Positions 1 to 7,779 of a stretch of DNA of 64,000 nt are shown here, piece by piece. The stretch comes from DATAEY01 sp045805565 (lineage in GTDB: Bacteria > Actinomycetota > Thermoleophilia > Solirubrobacterales > Solirubrobacteraceae), in NCBI GenBank assembly GCA_045805565.1, contig JBJMKZ010000025.1, forward strand, positions 62,001-126,000, in the 5' to 3' direction. A program made the translations under genes and the position numbers. How positions within the stretch are numbered: position 1 is the stretch's first letter; every line of letters starts with the position of its first letter. The notes under the pieces are model-generated. The model saw nothing but the letters and a program-made list of their open reading frames with translations, ran no database searches and was not told the DNA's origin.

Positions 1-18
1 CTGCCGCGGATCTGCTGA
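1..18 (+). CDS. hypE: HypE, last five codons (partial, 5' part outside window)
   Basis: The first six codons read Leu-Pro-Arg-Ile-Cys-stop. A C-terminal PRIC is the hallmark of HypE, whose terminal Cys is carbamoylated and dehydrated to the thiocyanate used to make the CN ligands of the [NiFe] site. The stop lies two bases before the hypA start, as expected in a hyp operon. Only this tail is visible, so the call rests on the PRIC end and the context. Confidence 0.75.
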   Translation: MPRIC

Positions 19-20
19 CG

Positions 21-392
21 ATGCACGAGCTGTCGATAGCCGAGTCGGTCGTCCGGATCGCGGATCGCCACGCCGCGGGCCGGGCGGTGGCCCGGGTGGA
101 GCTCAAGGTCGGCCGGCTGCGACAGGTGGTGCCGTCGGCGCTGGAGTTCGCGTTCCAGCTGGTGGCCGAGGGCACGGCGGTCGAGGGCGCCGAGCTGGTC
201 ATCGAGGACGTGCCGGCGGCCGGAGTCTGCCGCGACTGCGGGGCCGAGAGCCAGCTGACCGGGTTCCCGTTCTCCTGCACTCGCTGCGGCGGCTTGGAGC
301 TGACCGTGATTCGGGGAGAGGAACTGCTGGTGGACACGCTCGAGCTCGAAGAGCAACTGACGACGACTGGAGGGATGGACCATGGCGACTGA
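21..392 (+). CDS. hypA: HypA, hydrogenase nickel-insertion protein
   Basis: A 123-aa zinc and nickel metallochaperone that delivers Ni to the hydrogenase large subunit, working with the GTPase HypB. The N-terminus is Met-His-Glu, where His2 is the conserved nickel ligand. Two CxxC pairs (C70/C73 and C86/C89) form the structural zinc site. Length is normal for the family. The gene sits 2 bases after hypE and overlaps the hydrogenase small-subunit start by 11 bases, so it belongs to the same transcript as the structural genes. Confidence 0.95.
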   Translation: MHELSIAESVVRIADRHAAGRAVARVELKVGRLRQVVPSALEFAFQLVAEGTAVEGAELVIEDVPAAGVCRDCGAESQLTGFPFSCTRCGGLELTVIRGEELLVDTLELEEQLTTTGGMDHGD

Positions 393-1431
393 GGCACAGG
401 CTCGAGGCGTGGACGAGGTTCACATCCTCTGGATCTCGGAGGGCATGAGCTGCGATGGGGACTCGGTCTCGGTGACCGCGGCCGGCCAGCCCGGCATCGA
501 GGATGTGGTCCTGGGGGCGATTCCCGGGCTGCCCAAGGTCCACCTCCACAACAAGGTGCTGTCCCCGACGCTCGGCGGAGAGGAGTTCCTGCTCCCCTTC
601 CGCCAGGCGGTCAACGACGAGCTCGACGCGCCCTTCGTGCTGGTCATCGAGGGCTCGATCCCCAACGAGAAGATCAACGGCGAGGGCTACTGGACCTCGT
701 TCGGCAACGACGAGGCGACCGGTGAGCCGCTGACCATCAACTGGTGGATCGACCGCCTGGCGCCCAAGGCGTGGGGCGTGGTCGCCATCGGGACGTGCGC
801 CACGTACGGCGGCATCCATGCCATGGCGGGCAACCCCACCGGCTGCATGGGCCTGGCCGACTACCTCGGCTGGGACTTCCGCTCGGCGGGCGGCCTGCCC
901 ATCGTCAACGTGCCCGGCTGCCCGGTCCAGCCCGAGAACTTCATGGAGACGCTGACCTGGCTGCTCTACCAGGCGGCCGGGCTGGCGCCGGTCATCCCCC
1001 TCGACGACCAGCTGCGCCCCCAGTGGATCTTCGGCAAGACCGTCCACGAGGGCTGCGACCGGGCGGGCTACTACGAGCAGGGCGACTTCGCCAAGGACTA
1101 CAACTCACCCAAGTGCCAGGTGAAGATCGGCTGCTGGGGGCCGGTCGTCAACTGCAACGTCCCCAAGCGAGGCTGGATGGCCGGCGTCGGCGGGTGTCCG
1201 AACGTCGGCGGGATCTGCATCGGGTGCACGATGCCCGGCTTCCCCGACAAGTTCATGCCGTTCATGGACATGCCGCCCGGAAGCGGCGTCTCCTCGACGG
1301 TCATGGGCACCTACGGACCGATGATCCGCAGGCTGCGCGGCATCACCAACAAGACCATGAACAAGGAGACGAAGTGGCGCCACAACCGCGACGAGCTCAC
1401 CACGGGCTACCGGCCGCGGTGGGGCGGCTAG
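382..1431 (+). CDS. hhyS: [NiFe] hydrogenase small subunit, group 1h (actinobacterial type)
   Basis: Electron-transfer subunit (349 aa) of a high-affinity H2-oxidising hydrogenase carrying three FeS clusters. The proximal-cluster ligands can be read as C24, C139 (GTCATYGG) and C180 (PGCP). The residue expected to be the second Cys of the canonical CxxC is D27 (CDGD). This Asp replacement is known from the actinobacterial-type enzyme and is linked to O2 tolerance. Further His/Cys ligands for the medial and distal clusters occur between about residues 240 and 315. There is no Tat signal (RRxF) at the N-terminus, as is usual for this group. The ATG at 382 is preceded by GGAGGG within the hypA 3' end, and the large subunit follows after 60 bases. 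Confidence 0.96.
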   Translation: MATEAQARGVDEVHILWISEGMSCDGDSVSVTAAGQPGIEDVVLGAIPGLPKVHLHNKVLSPTLGGEEFLLPFRQAVNDELDAPFVLVIEGSIPNEKINGEGYWTSFGNDEATGEPLTINWWIDRLAPKAWGVVAIGTCATYGGIHAMAGNPTGCMGLADYLGWDFRSAGGLPIVNVPGCPVQPENFMETLTWLLYQAAGLAPVIPLDDQLRPQWIFGKTVHEGCDRAGYYEQGDFAKDYNSPKCQVKIGCWGPVVNCNVPKRGWMAGVGGCPNVGGICIGCTMPGFPDKFMPFMDMPPGSGVSSTVMGTYGPMIRRLRGITNKTMNKETKWRHNRDELTTGYRPRWGG

Positions 1432-1491
1432 GCGTGGCCGTGAACGACGGCGCCACGAGCTGACTTAGAGACCGAGAGAGGAGACCGAGGA

Positions 1492-3279
1492 ATGGCGGTT
1501 CGGGAGAGAGTCAAGCCGGAGGCCGGCAAGATCGTCGACATGTCCTGGGACCCGATCACCAGGATCGTCGGCAACCTGGGCATCTACACCAAGATCGACT
1601 TCGACAACCGGGAGGTGGTGTCTTGCAAGAGCACCTCCTCGCTGTTCCGCGGCTACAGCGTGTTCATGAAGGGCAAGGACCCCCGTGACGCGCACTTCAT
1701 CACCAGCCGCATCTGCGGCATCTGTGGAGACAACCACGCGGTGTGCTCGTGCTACGCCCAGCAGATGGCCTACGGCGTGAAGCCCCCGCCGCTGGGCGAG
1801 TGGATCGTCAACCTCGGCGAGGCGGCCGAGTACATCTTCGACCACATCATCTTCCAGGACAACCTGGTGTTCGTGGACTTCTGCGAGCAGCTGGTCAAGG
1901 AGACCAATCCCAGCCTGCTCGACAAGGCGGAGAAGACCGAGGCCCGCAACGCCGAAATCCACGGCTACCGGACGATCGCCGACATCATGCGCTCCTACAA
2001 CCCGTTCGTGGGCGAGACGTACAAGGAAGCGCTGCACATGAGCCGGATCGGACGGGAGATGATCTGCCTCATGGAGGGGCGCCACGTGCATCCCTCCACG
2101 GTCTATCCCGGTGGAGTCGGCACCGTCGCCACCCCCACGTTGTTCACCGACTACCTCAGCCGGCTCCTGCGCTGCCTCGACTTCATAAAGCAGGCGGTCG
2201 CCATGAACGACGACGTTTTCGACTTCTTCTACGAGGCGCTGCCCGGATACGAGGAGGTCGGCCGCCGTCGGGTCCTGCTCGGCTGCTGGGGCGCGTTCAA
2301 CAACCCCGAGCACGCCGACTACCGGTACCGCACGATGAACGACTGGGGCAACGAGATGTTCGTCACCCCGGGCGTGGTGGTCGACGGTGAGCTGGTGACC
2401 ACCGACCTGGTCGACATCAACCTCGGAATCCGCATCATGCTGGGCAGCTCCTACTACGAGGACTGGGTGAACGAGGAGACCTACGTCACCCAGGACCCGC
2501 TGGGCAACCCGGTGGACCGGCGCCACCCGTGGAACCAGACGACGATTCCCAAGCCGCAGAAGCGGGACCTGGAGGGCGGCAACTACTCGTGGGTCATGAG
2601 CCCGCGCTGGTACGACCAGCGCTCCGGCGACCACCTGGCGCTCGACACCGGCGGCGGGCCGCTCGCTCGGCTGTGGGTCACCGCGCTCGCCGGCAAGGTC
2701 GACACGCCGTACGTGAAGTCCACCGGCCAGAGCGTGCTGATCAACCTGCCGCAGACTCCCAACAGCCCGGAACAGACGCTGGAGTGGAAGATCCCGCAGT
2801 GGTCGAACGCCATCGAGCGCGACCGCGCTCGCGTCTACTTCATCGGCTACGCGGCGGCGATGGCGCTCCACTTCGTCGACCTGGCGCTCCAGGAGGTCAG
2901 GGCCGGGCGCACGAAGGTCTTCGAGAACTTCGACGTGCCCGACGAGTCGATCGGCTGCGGCTTCCACGAGGCGGTCCGGGGCGTGCTCTCGCACCATCTG
3001 GTGATCCGCGACGGGAAGATCGCCAACTACCACCCCTACCCGCCGACGCCGTGGAACGGCAGCCCCACGGACTCCTTCGGGACGCTGGGGCCCTACGAGG
3101 ACGCGGTGACCGGGCAGCCGATCTTCGAGGAGAACGGGCCCGACGACTTCCGCGGCATCGACATCATGCGGGCGGTGCGCAGCTTCGACCCGTGCCTGCC
3201 GTGCGGGGTGCACATGTACCTGGGCAAGGGCAAGACGCTGCGGCGGGTGCACCAGCCGATGCTCGGCGAGCACGCCTGA
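1492..3279 (+). CDS. hhyL: [NiFe] hydrogenase large subunit, group 1h
   Basis: Catalytic subunit (595 aa) that holds the Ni-Fe(CN)2CO centre and splits H2. The N-terminal L1 motif is RICGICGDNH (C75, C78, H82). The C-terminal L2 motif is DPCLPCGVH (C568, C571, H574). Together they supply the four Cys ligands. After H574 a 21-residue tail remains, as expected for a precursor trimmed by an M52 endopeptidase; a candidate protease is encoded in the same operon. A GAGAGGAGACC ribosome-binding site lies just before the ATG. Family knowledge links group 1h enzymes to scavenging of atmospheric H2 during carbon starvation; that role here is inferred. Confidence 0.96.
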   Translation: MAVRERVKPEAGKIVDMSWDPITRIVGNLGIYTKIDFDNREVVSCKSTSSLFRGYSVFMKGKDPRDAHFITSRICGICGDNHAVCSCYAQQMAYGVKPPPLGEWIVNLGEAAEYIFDHIIFQDNLVFVDFCEQLVKETNPSLLDKAEKTEARNAEIHGYRTIADIMRSYNPFVGETYKEALHMSRIGREMICLMEGRHVHPSTVYPGGVGTVATPTLFTDYLSRLLRCLDFIKQAVAMNDDVFDFFYEALPGYEEVGRRRVLLGCWGAFNNPEHADYRYRTMNDWGNEMFVTPGVVVDGELVTTDLVDINLGIRIMLGSSYYEDWVNEETYVTQDPLGNPVDRRHPWNQTTIPKPQKRDLEGGNYSWVMSPRWYDQRSGDHLALDTGGGPLARLWVTALAGKVDTPYVKSTGQSVLINLPQTPNSPEQTLEWKIPQWSNAIERDRARVYFIGYAAAMALHFVDLALQEVRAGRTKVFENFDVPDESIGCGFHEAVRGVLSHHLVIRDGKIANYHPYPPTPWNGSPTDSFGTLGPYEDAVTGQPIFEENGPDDFRGIDIMRAVRSFDPCLPCGVHMYLGKGKTLRRVHQPMLGEHA

Positions 3280-3291
3280 GGGGTCGCCGTC

Positions 3292-4188
3292 GTGGACGAC
3301 AGGCAGGCACGCGACCGGGTCGGGCGGGTCGAGACCCTCCTGCAGGAGCTCGAGGCCCTACCCGACCCGGGCGCCCGCGACCGGGCCATGGAGGTGGTGG
3401 AGGCGCTGCTCGACCTCTACGGCGAGGGGCTGGCGAGGATGGTCGCCCGGATCGCCGAGCGAGACGACGGCCGGCTGGCCGAGGCGCTCTGCGCGGACGA
3501 GCTGGTGTCGCACCTGCTGCTGCTGCACGACCTGCATCCGGTGGCGCTCGAGCAGCGGGTGCGTGGGGCGCTGGAGGGGGTGCGCCCCTACCTGGAGTCG
3601 CACGGCGGCGACGTCGAGCTGCTGGGGATCGCCGACGGCGTGGCGCGGCTGCGGCTGCAGGGAAGCTGCAGCGGCTGCCCCTCCTCGACCATGACGCTGA
3701 AGCTGGCCATCGAGGACGCGGTCCACAAGGCCGCGCCGGACCTCGAGGCGATCGAGGCGGAGGGGGCCGTCGAGCCGCCCGCCCCGCCCCCCGGCTTGCT
3801 CCAGCTGGAGGTCTCCGAGTCGCTGCGCGAGCCGCCCGCGGCGCCTCCCGGCGACGAGCGGTCGTGGGCCATCGCGGGCATGATGCCGGAGCTGTCGGGA
3901 GGCGGGCCGATCCTCAAGCGGGTCTCGGGCGAGGACCTGCTGTTCCTGCGGTCGAACGGGACGTTCTACGCCTATCGCCCCGCCTGCCCGGACTGCGGCG
4001 CGTCGCTCGAGCCGGCAGCGCTGGACGATGGGCAGCTCACCTGCGGTGGCTGCGGCCACCGCTACGACGTCCGTCGGGCGGGCAGATGCCTGGACGCGCC
4101 GCAGCTGCACCTCGAGCCGGTGCCGCTCCTGGTCGACGACGCCGACGTGGTCAGGGTGGCGCTGGGGCCAGCGATCGCCGGACCATGA
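3292..4188 (+). CDS. hhyE: NifU-domain / Rieske-like iron-sulfur protein of the hydrogenase operon
   Basis: A 298-aa protein with GTG start, 12 bases after hhyL. Residues about 85-150 form a NifU C-terminal domain with the CxxC pair C126/C129 (GSCSGC). A proline-rich linker follows. Residues about 190-275 resemble a small Rieske/rubredoxin-like fold with CPDC (C232, C235) and CGGCGH (C251, C254, H256). A protein of this architecture is encoded with the mycobacterial Hhy enzyme and is thought to relay electrons from hydrogenase to the respiratory chain; that role is inferred here. The Cys pattern is Cys4 rather than the Cys2His2 of a classical Rieske centre. Its stop overlaps the next start (ATGA). 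Confidence 0.85.
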   Translation: MDDRQARDRVGRVETLLQELEALPDPGARDRAMEVVEALLDLYGEGLARMVARIAERDDGRLAEALCADELVSHLLLLHDLHPVALEQRVRGALEGVRPYLESHGGDVELLGIADGVARLRLQGSCSGCPSSTMTLKLAIEDAVHKAAPDLEAIEAEGAVEPPAPPPGLLQLEVSESLREPPAAPPGDERSWAIAGMMPELSGGGPILKRVSGEDLLFLRSNGTFYAYRPACPDCGASLEPAALDDGQLTCGGCGHRYDVRRAGRCLDAPQLHLEPVPLLVDDADVVRVALGPAIAGP

Positions 4189-4883
4189 CCAGCCGGCCCG
4201 CCACCTTGACGTCTTCCCGCCTGCGCCGTCTCGCGCAGCGCTCGCCCGCGGACGGCGACCTCCCGGTCGAGCGCTGCGAGATGTGCAGCGAGCCGATCCC
4301 GGCCGTGCACCGGCACCTCCTGGACAGCTCCACCCGTGAGCTGAAGTGCGCCTGCCGGGCCTGCGCGCTGCTGTTCGACCGCAGGGCGGCGAGTCATGGG
4401 CACTACCGGCTGGTGCCCGAGCGGCGGCTGCGGCTGGCCGACCTGGAGCTCAGCGACCTCACCTGGGAAGAGCTCCGCCTCCCGGTCGACATGGCGTTCT
4501 TCTTTCGCAGCTCCGCCGAGGAGCGCGTGATGGCCTTCTACCCCAGCCCCATGGGCCCTACCGAGTCGCTGCTCCAACTCGACGCCTGGGCGCAGCTCGA
4601 GCGCGACAACCCGGTGCTGGTCTCGATGGAGAGCGACGTCGAGGCGCTGCTGGTCAATCGGGCGCGGGGCGCCCGCCAGCATTGGCTGGTCCCGATCGAC
4701 GACTGCTACGGGCTGGTCGGGCTGATCCGCACCCGCTGGAAGGGGCTGACCGGCGGCAGAGAGGTGTGGGAGGCGATCGGGCGCTTCTTCGAGGAGCTGG
4801 ACGGGCGCTCGCGCCCCGCCAGCCGCCGGGACGCCGGCGACACACCCAACCCCGCGGCGGCAGCCGCCGCGGAAAGGAGATGA
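4185..4883 (+). CDS. DUF5947-family hydrogenase-associated protein
   Basis: A 232-aa soluble protein whose ATG at 4185 overlaps the upstream TGA (ATGA), so it is translationally coupled to the NifU/Rieske gene. Near the N-terminus it has a Cys-rich stretch: CEMC, a His, then CACRAC. This looks like a zinc- or FeS-binding knuckle. The rest is a mixed alpha/beta domain rich in Trp and Arg. It matches my recollection of DUF5947 proteins, found in actinobacterial group 1h hydrogenase operons, whose biochemical role is not known. A function in cofactor assembly or electron relay is plausible but not shown by sequence. Confidence 0.75.
   Translation: MTSRPATLTSSRLRRLAQRSPADGDLPVERCEMCSEPIPAVHRHLLDSSTRELKCACRACALLFDRRAASHGHYRLVPERRLRLADLELSDLTWEELRLPVDMAFFFRSSAEERVMAFYPSPMGPTESLLQLDAWAQLERDNPVLVSMESDVEALLVNRARGARQHWLVPIDDCYGLVGLIRTRWKGLTGGREVWEAIGRFFEELDGRSRPASRRDAGDTPNPAAAAAAERR
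4873..4879 (+). promoter_or_regulatory. Ribosome-binding site selecting the 4886 start
   Basis: AAAGGAG lies at the end of the DUF5947 gene. It is six bases from the ATG at 4886 but directly abuts the in-frame ATG at 4880, which would be too close. This favours 4886 as the start of the 67-aa protein. Confidence 0.6.
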
Positions 4884-4885
4884 CC

Positions 4886-5089
4886 ATGCTCAAGACCGGC
4901 AACCCGGACGTCGAGCCCGACCTTCCGGCCCACACTCCCGGGATCAACCAGGGCAACGCTCGCGGCAACTACGAGAGCCAGGTCGGCCACAACCCGGATG
5001 GCACGTCGACCGCCGAGCGCTCGACGGGCGTGAACCCCAAGTCGCACGACCCGATCGACCCGCGCATGCCCAATCTCTCCCCGGGCTAG
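4886..5089 (+). CDS. Small hydrophilic protein (67 aa), hydrogenase operon
   Basis: A 67-aa protein with no Cys and no membrane segment, rich in Pro, Gly, Asn and Asp (for example PDLPAHTPGINQGN and DPIDPRMPNLSPG), so probably largely disordered. A strong AAAGGAG precedes the ATG. It lies between the DUF5947 and DUF6084 genes with only 2-9 bases on either side, so it is an operon member rather than spurious. I do not recognise the family with certainty. It could be a small subunit or assembly factor of the hydrogenase complex; this is inference from position. Confidence 0.7.
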   Translation: MLKTGNPDVEPDLPAHTPGINQGNARGNYESQVGHNPDGTSTAERSTGVNPKSHDPIDPRMPNLSPG

Positions 5090-5098
5090 GCGGGTCGC

Positions 5099-5779
5099 GT
5101 GTCAGCCGCCACTCCCGGCCGGTTCGTCGATGCGACTCCCATCCCGGAGTTGGACTTCGCGATTCAGGAGGCCGGGCCGCTCGAGTACGCCGCCGCGCCC
5201 ACGCTGCGCTTCGGGCTGGCGATCGAGAGCGTGCGCGGCGACCCGATCCGGTCGGTCGTGCTCGACGTCCAGGTGCAGATCGCGGCCCGGCGCCGAGCCT
5301 ACGACGACGCCACCGAGGAGCGGCTGTACGAGCTGTTCGGCGAGCCCGAGCGATGGGGCTCGACCCTGCGCACCCTGCCGTGGAGCCGTGTCACCGTGGC
5401 GGTGCCGCCGTTCACCGGCACGACTTCGATCGACCTGCCGGTGAGCTGCACCTACGACTTCGAGGTCGCGGCGTCCCGGTACCTCAACGCGCTCGAGGAC
5501 GGAGAGGTGCCGCTCGAGTTCCTGTTCGGCGGCACGGTCTTCTACGCCGACGCCGGCGGACTGCTGAAGACGGCCCGCATCTCGTGGGACAAGGAGGCGG
5601 AGTACCGCCTGCCGGCGGCGGTCTGGAGGGACACGATGGACCACTACTTCCCCAACAGCGCCTGGCTGCGGCTGCGCAAGGACAGCTTCGATCGCCTCTA
5701 CGCGTACAAGGCCCGCAACGCCCTGCCGGGCTGGGAGGAGGCGGTGGATTCCCTGCTGCGCGGGAGCGAGGGGACGTAG
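5099..5779 (+). CDS. DUF6084-family hydrogenase-associated protein
   Basis: A 226-aa protein with GTG start, nine bases after the small protein. It is soluble, has a single Cys and is rich in aromatic residues. A central segment predicted as beta-rich (PFTGTTSIDLPVSCTYDFEV) and a C-terminal helical part containing PNSAWLRLRKDSFDRL are visible. This fits the DUF6084 family, which I know only as a partner of group 1h hydrogenases. No catalytic motif is apparent. Position between structural and maturation genes suggests a complex-assembly or accessory-subunit role. Confidence 0.75.
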   Translation: MSAATPGRFVDATPIPELDFAIQEAGPLEYAAAPTLRFGLAIESVRGDPIRSVVLDVQVQIAARRRAYDDATEERLYELFGEPERWGSTLRTLPWSRVTVAVPPFTGTTSIDLPVSCTYDFEVAASRYLNALEDGEVPLEFLFGGTVFYADAGGLLKTARISWDKEAEYRLPAAVWRDTMDHYFPNSAWLRLRKDSFDRLYAYKARNALPGWEEAVDSLLRGSEGT

Positions 5780-5781
5780 GC

Positions 5782-6792
5782 GTGGACGCGATCAGGCGGA
5801 TCGCCGACGCGGTGCTCTACGAGGGCTACGTCCTCTGGCCGTACCGCCGCTCGGCGATCAAGAACCAGCGGCGATGGACCTTCGGCGGCGTGTATCCCGA
5901 AGCCCACGCCGCCGCGCGCGACGGAGACGACCCGTCGACGATGCAGACCCAGTGCCTGCTGGAGGGGGACGGCGACACCGCCCTCGACGTCGGCGTGCGC
6001 TTCCTGCACGTCGTCGAGCGCCAGGTGCTGAGGGCGGGCGCCACCGGGCTCGAGCCCGTCGACGAGCTCGAGGTCGCAGACCAGCGCCACTTGAGCTGGC
6101 AGGAGGCCACCGAGCGCGAGCTGACAGAGCCACGGCTCAAGCTCGCCCGGCTGGGGTCACCACGGCGCATCCCGATCCGGGTCGCCGCCGGGAGCGGCCG
6201 GGAGGAGCTGCGGGACGTCGACGGCCGGTCGGTCGGAGCTCTGGAGCGCAGCTGGCGGACGCTGGAGGGATCCCTCGAGGTCTCGGCGCAGCGGCTGGGC
6301 GAGCGGCTTGCGCGGATCACCGTCCGGGTCTCCAACGCCAGCCCGTATCAGGGGGACAGCCGCGAGGAAGCGCTCAGGCAGACGTTCTGCTCGACGCATT
6401 GCGTCCTGCGTGTCACCGGCGGGCGATTCGTCTCGATGACCGATCCTCCGCCCGACCTCCAGTCGGCGGCGCAGACCTGCCGGAACGTCGGCACCTGGCC
6501 GGTGCTGGTGGGCGAGGAGGGAGACCGCAGCACCGTCCTGTCCTCGCCGATCATCCTTCCCGACTACCCGCAGGTGGCTCCCGAGAGCCCGGGGGACCTG
6601 TTCGACGCGAGCGAGATCGACCAGCTGCTGGTCCTCAACATCCTCAGCCTCACCGACGAGGAGAAGCGGGAGATGCGCGACTCCGACCCCCGCGCCCGGG
6701 AGATCCTCGAACGCACCGAGTCGCTGTCCGAGGAGGAGCTGATGCGGCTACACGGAGCGATCCGCGAGTTCGGGATGGCGCGCTCGCGATGA
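5782..6792 (+). CDS. Conserved hydrogenase-operon protein of unknown function (336 aa)
   Basis: GTG start two bases after the DUF6084 stop; 336 aa, soluble, acidic C-terminus. The N-terminal segment is VDAIRRIADAVLYEGYVLWPYRRSA-like, followed by a motif with W-T-F-G-G-V-Y-P. The middle is beta-rich and contains the pair FCSTHC (about residues 203-208). The C-terminal 60 residues are helical and charged. I recognise no enzyme family. Its stop overlaps the ATG of the maturation protease (ATGA), so the two are coupled, which points to a role in large-subunit maturation or assembly. Homologues probably occur at the same place in other group 1h operons, but I cannot verify that here. Confidence 0.7.
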   Translation: MDAIRRIADAVLYEGYVLWPYRRSAIKNQRRWTFGGVYPEAHAAARDGDDPSTMQTQCLLEGDGDTALDVGVRFLHVVERQVLRAGATGLEPVDELEVADQRHLSWQEATERELTEPRLKLARLGSPRRIPIRVAAGSGREELRDVDGRSVGALERSWRTLEGSLEVSAQRLGERLARITVRVSNASPYQGDSREEALRQTFCSTHCVLRVTGGRFVSMTDPPPDLQSAAQTCRNVGTWPVLVGEEGDRSTVLSSPIILPDYPQVAPESPGDLFDASEIDQLLVLNILSLTDEEKREMRDSDPRAREILERTESLSEEELMRLHGAIREFGMARSR

Positions 6793-7610
6793 GCGAGCCC
6801 CGTGGCTACTGGGAGGAGCTCGAGCGCCCCGGGCCGGACGTTGTGCTGGTGGACGACGTCGAGATCCGCCCGGGCAGCCGGGTCCGGCTGAGGCCGCGGC
6901 CGCGAGGCGACGCCTTCGATCTGGCGCTGGCGGGACGGACCGCGGTGGTGGAGGGAATCGAGCAGGACATGGAGGGCTCCGTGCTGGTGGCGGTCACCGT
7001 CGACGACGACCCGGGTCGCGATCTGGGCGAGCGCCGCCAGCCCGGCCATCGCTTCTTCTTCTCCACCGCGGAGGTGGAGCCGCTGCGCGCGGGCCCCACG
7101 CCGATCGCGGGGCAGCCGAGGGTCCTGGTGGCGGGCATCGGGAACGTCTTCCTCGGCGACGACGGCTTCGGCGTGGCGGTGGCCGACCGGCTCTCCCAGC
7201 GAGAGATCCCCCCGGGCGTGCACGTGACCGATTTCGGGATCCGCGGCCTGGACCTGGCCTACGCCCTCGCCGATTACGACGCCGTGGTCCTGGTGGACGC
7301 CGTCCCTCGCGGCGGGGCTCCCGGGTCGCTCTACGTCATCGAGCCCGACCTGGAAGCCGACGACGTCGTGCCCGAGGCGCACGGCATGGACCCCGTCAAG
7401 GTGCTGGCCCTGGCCCGGGAGCTGGGGGAGCTGCCGGCCCGGGTGCTGATCGTCGGCTGCGAGCCGCGCACGGCCATGACCGGGAACGAGGAGGATGTGG
7501 TCGCCGAGCTCAGCGAGCCGGTGCGCGCGGCGATCGACGAGGCGGTGCGGCTGGTCGAGTCGCTCGTCTCGGAGCTGCTGGTACCCGACGAGACCCCAAC
7601 CGAGAGGTGA
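6789..7610 (+). CDS. Hydrogenase maturation endopeptidase (M52/HyaD-HybD type) with an extra N-terminal domain
   Basis: A 273-aa protein. The C-terminal ~160 residues are an M52 nickel-dependent protease that trims the large-subunit tail once Ni is inserted. Visible features are GIGNVFLGDDGFGV (first acidic nickel ligand in DD), VVLVDAV (second Asp) and EAHGMDP (His ligand). The N-terminal ~110 residues have no counterpart in HybD. They look beta-rich, with segments such as VLVDDVEIRPGSRVRLRP and DMEGSVLVAVTVDDDPG, resembling an SH3-like barrel. The natural substrate is likely the 21-residue tail of the large subunit encoded in the same operon. ATG overlaps the upstream TGA. Confidence 0.88.
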   Translation: MSEPRGYWEELERPGPDVVLVDDVEIRPGSRVRLRPRPRGDAFDLALAGRTAVVEGIEQDMEGSVLVAVTVDDDPGRDLGERRQPGHRFFFSTAEVEPLRAGPTPIAGQPRVLVAGIGNVFLGDDGFGVAVADRLSQREIPPGVHVTDFGIRGLDLAYALADYDAVVLVDAVPRGGAPGSLYVIEPDLEADDVVPEAHGMDPVKVLALARELGELPARVLIVGCEPRTAMTGNEEDVVAELSEPVRAAIDEAVRLVESLVSELLVPDETPTER

Positions 7611-7615
7611 CCGTG

Positions 7616-7744
7616 ATGGACGAGATCCGCATCACCCCGACCTTCCAGCGACTCATGCTGCTGTTGGCGCTGGCGGCCCTCGCCGCGGCGGTGTCAGGAC
7701 AGATGCCCGAGATCCGCCGGTACCTCAAGATCGAGACCATGTAG
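7616..7744 (+). CDS. DUF6893-like single-pass membrane micropeptide (42 aa)
   Basis: A 42-codon frame beginning ATG-GAC-GAG, five bases after the protease stop; an in-frame GTG lies directly before the ATG. It has one hydrophobic segment (about residues 13-26, LMLLLALAALAAAV) followed by MPEIRRYLKIETM. A short helix ending in a PEIRRYL-type tail is what I recall for DUF6893 proteins, which accompany actinobacterial hydrogenases. It is too short for ordinary gene calling. Role unknown; it might anchor or stabilise the hydrogenase at the membrane (inference). Confidence 0.7.
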   Translation: MDEIRITPTFQRLMLLLALAALAAAVSGQMPEIRRYLKIETM

Positions 7745-7779
7745 GGCGCCGGCGCACGGGGATGAGGTCCAGCTAGCCA

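Noticed and set aside
1465..3273. 602-codon open frame antisense to the hydrogenase large subunit
   Set aside because: It mirrors hhyL, shows no domain signature and is rich in Arg/His/Val as expected from the reverse complement of GC-rich coding DNA.
2529..4184. Upstream part of a 784-codon frame on + that ends with the DUF5947 protein
   Set aside because: This part overlaps hhyL and hhyE in another frame and is low-complexity Arg/Gly/Ala. Only the segment from the ATG at 4185 is real.
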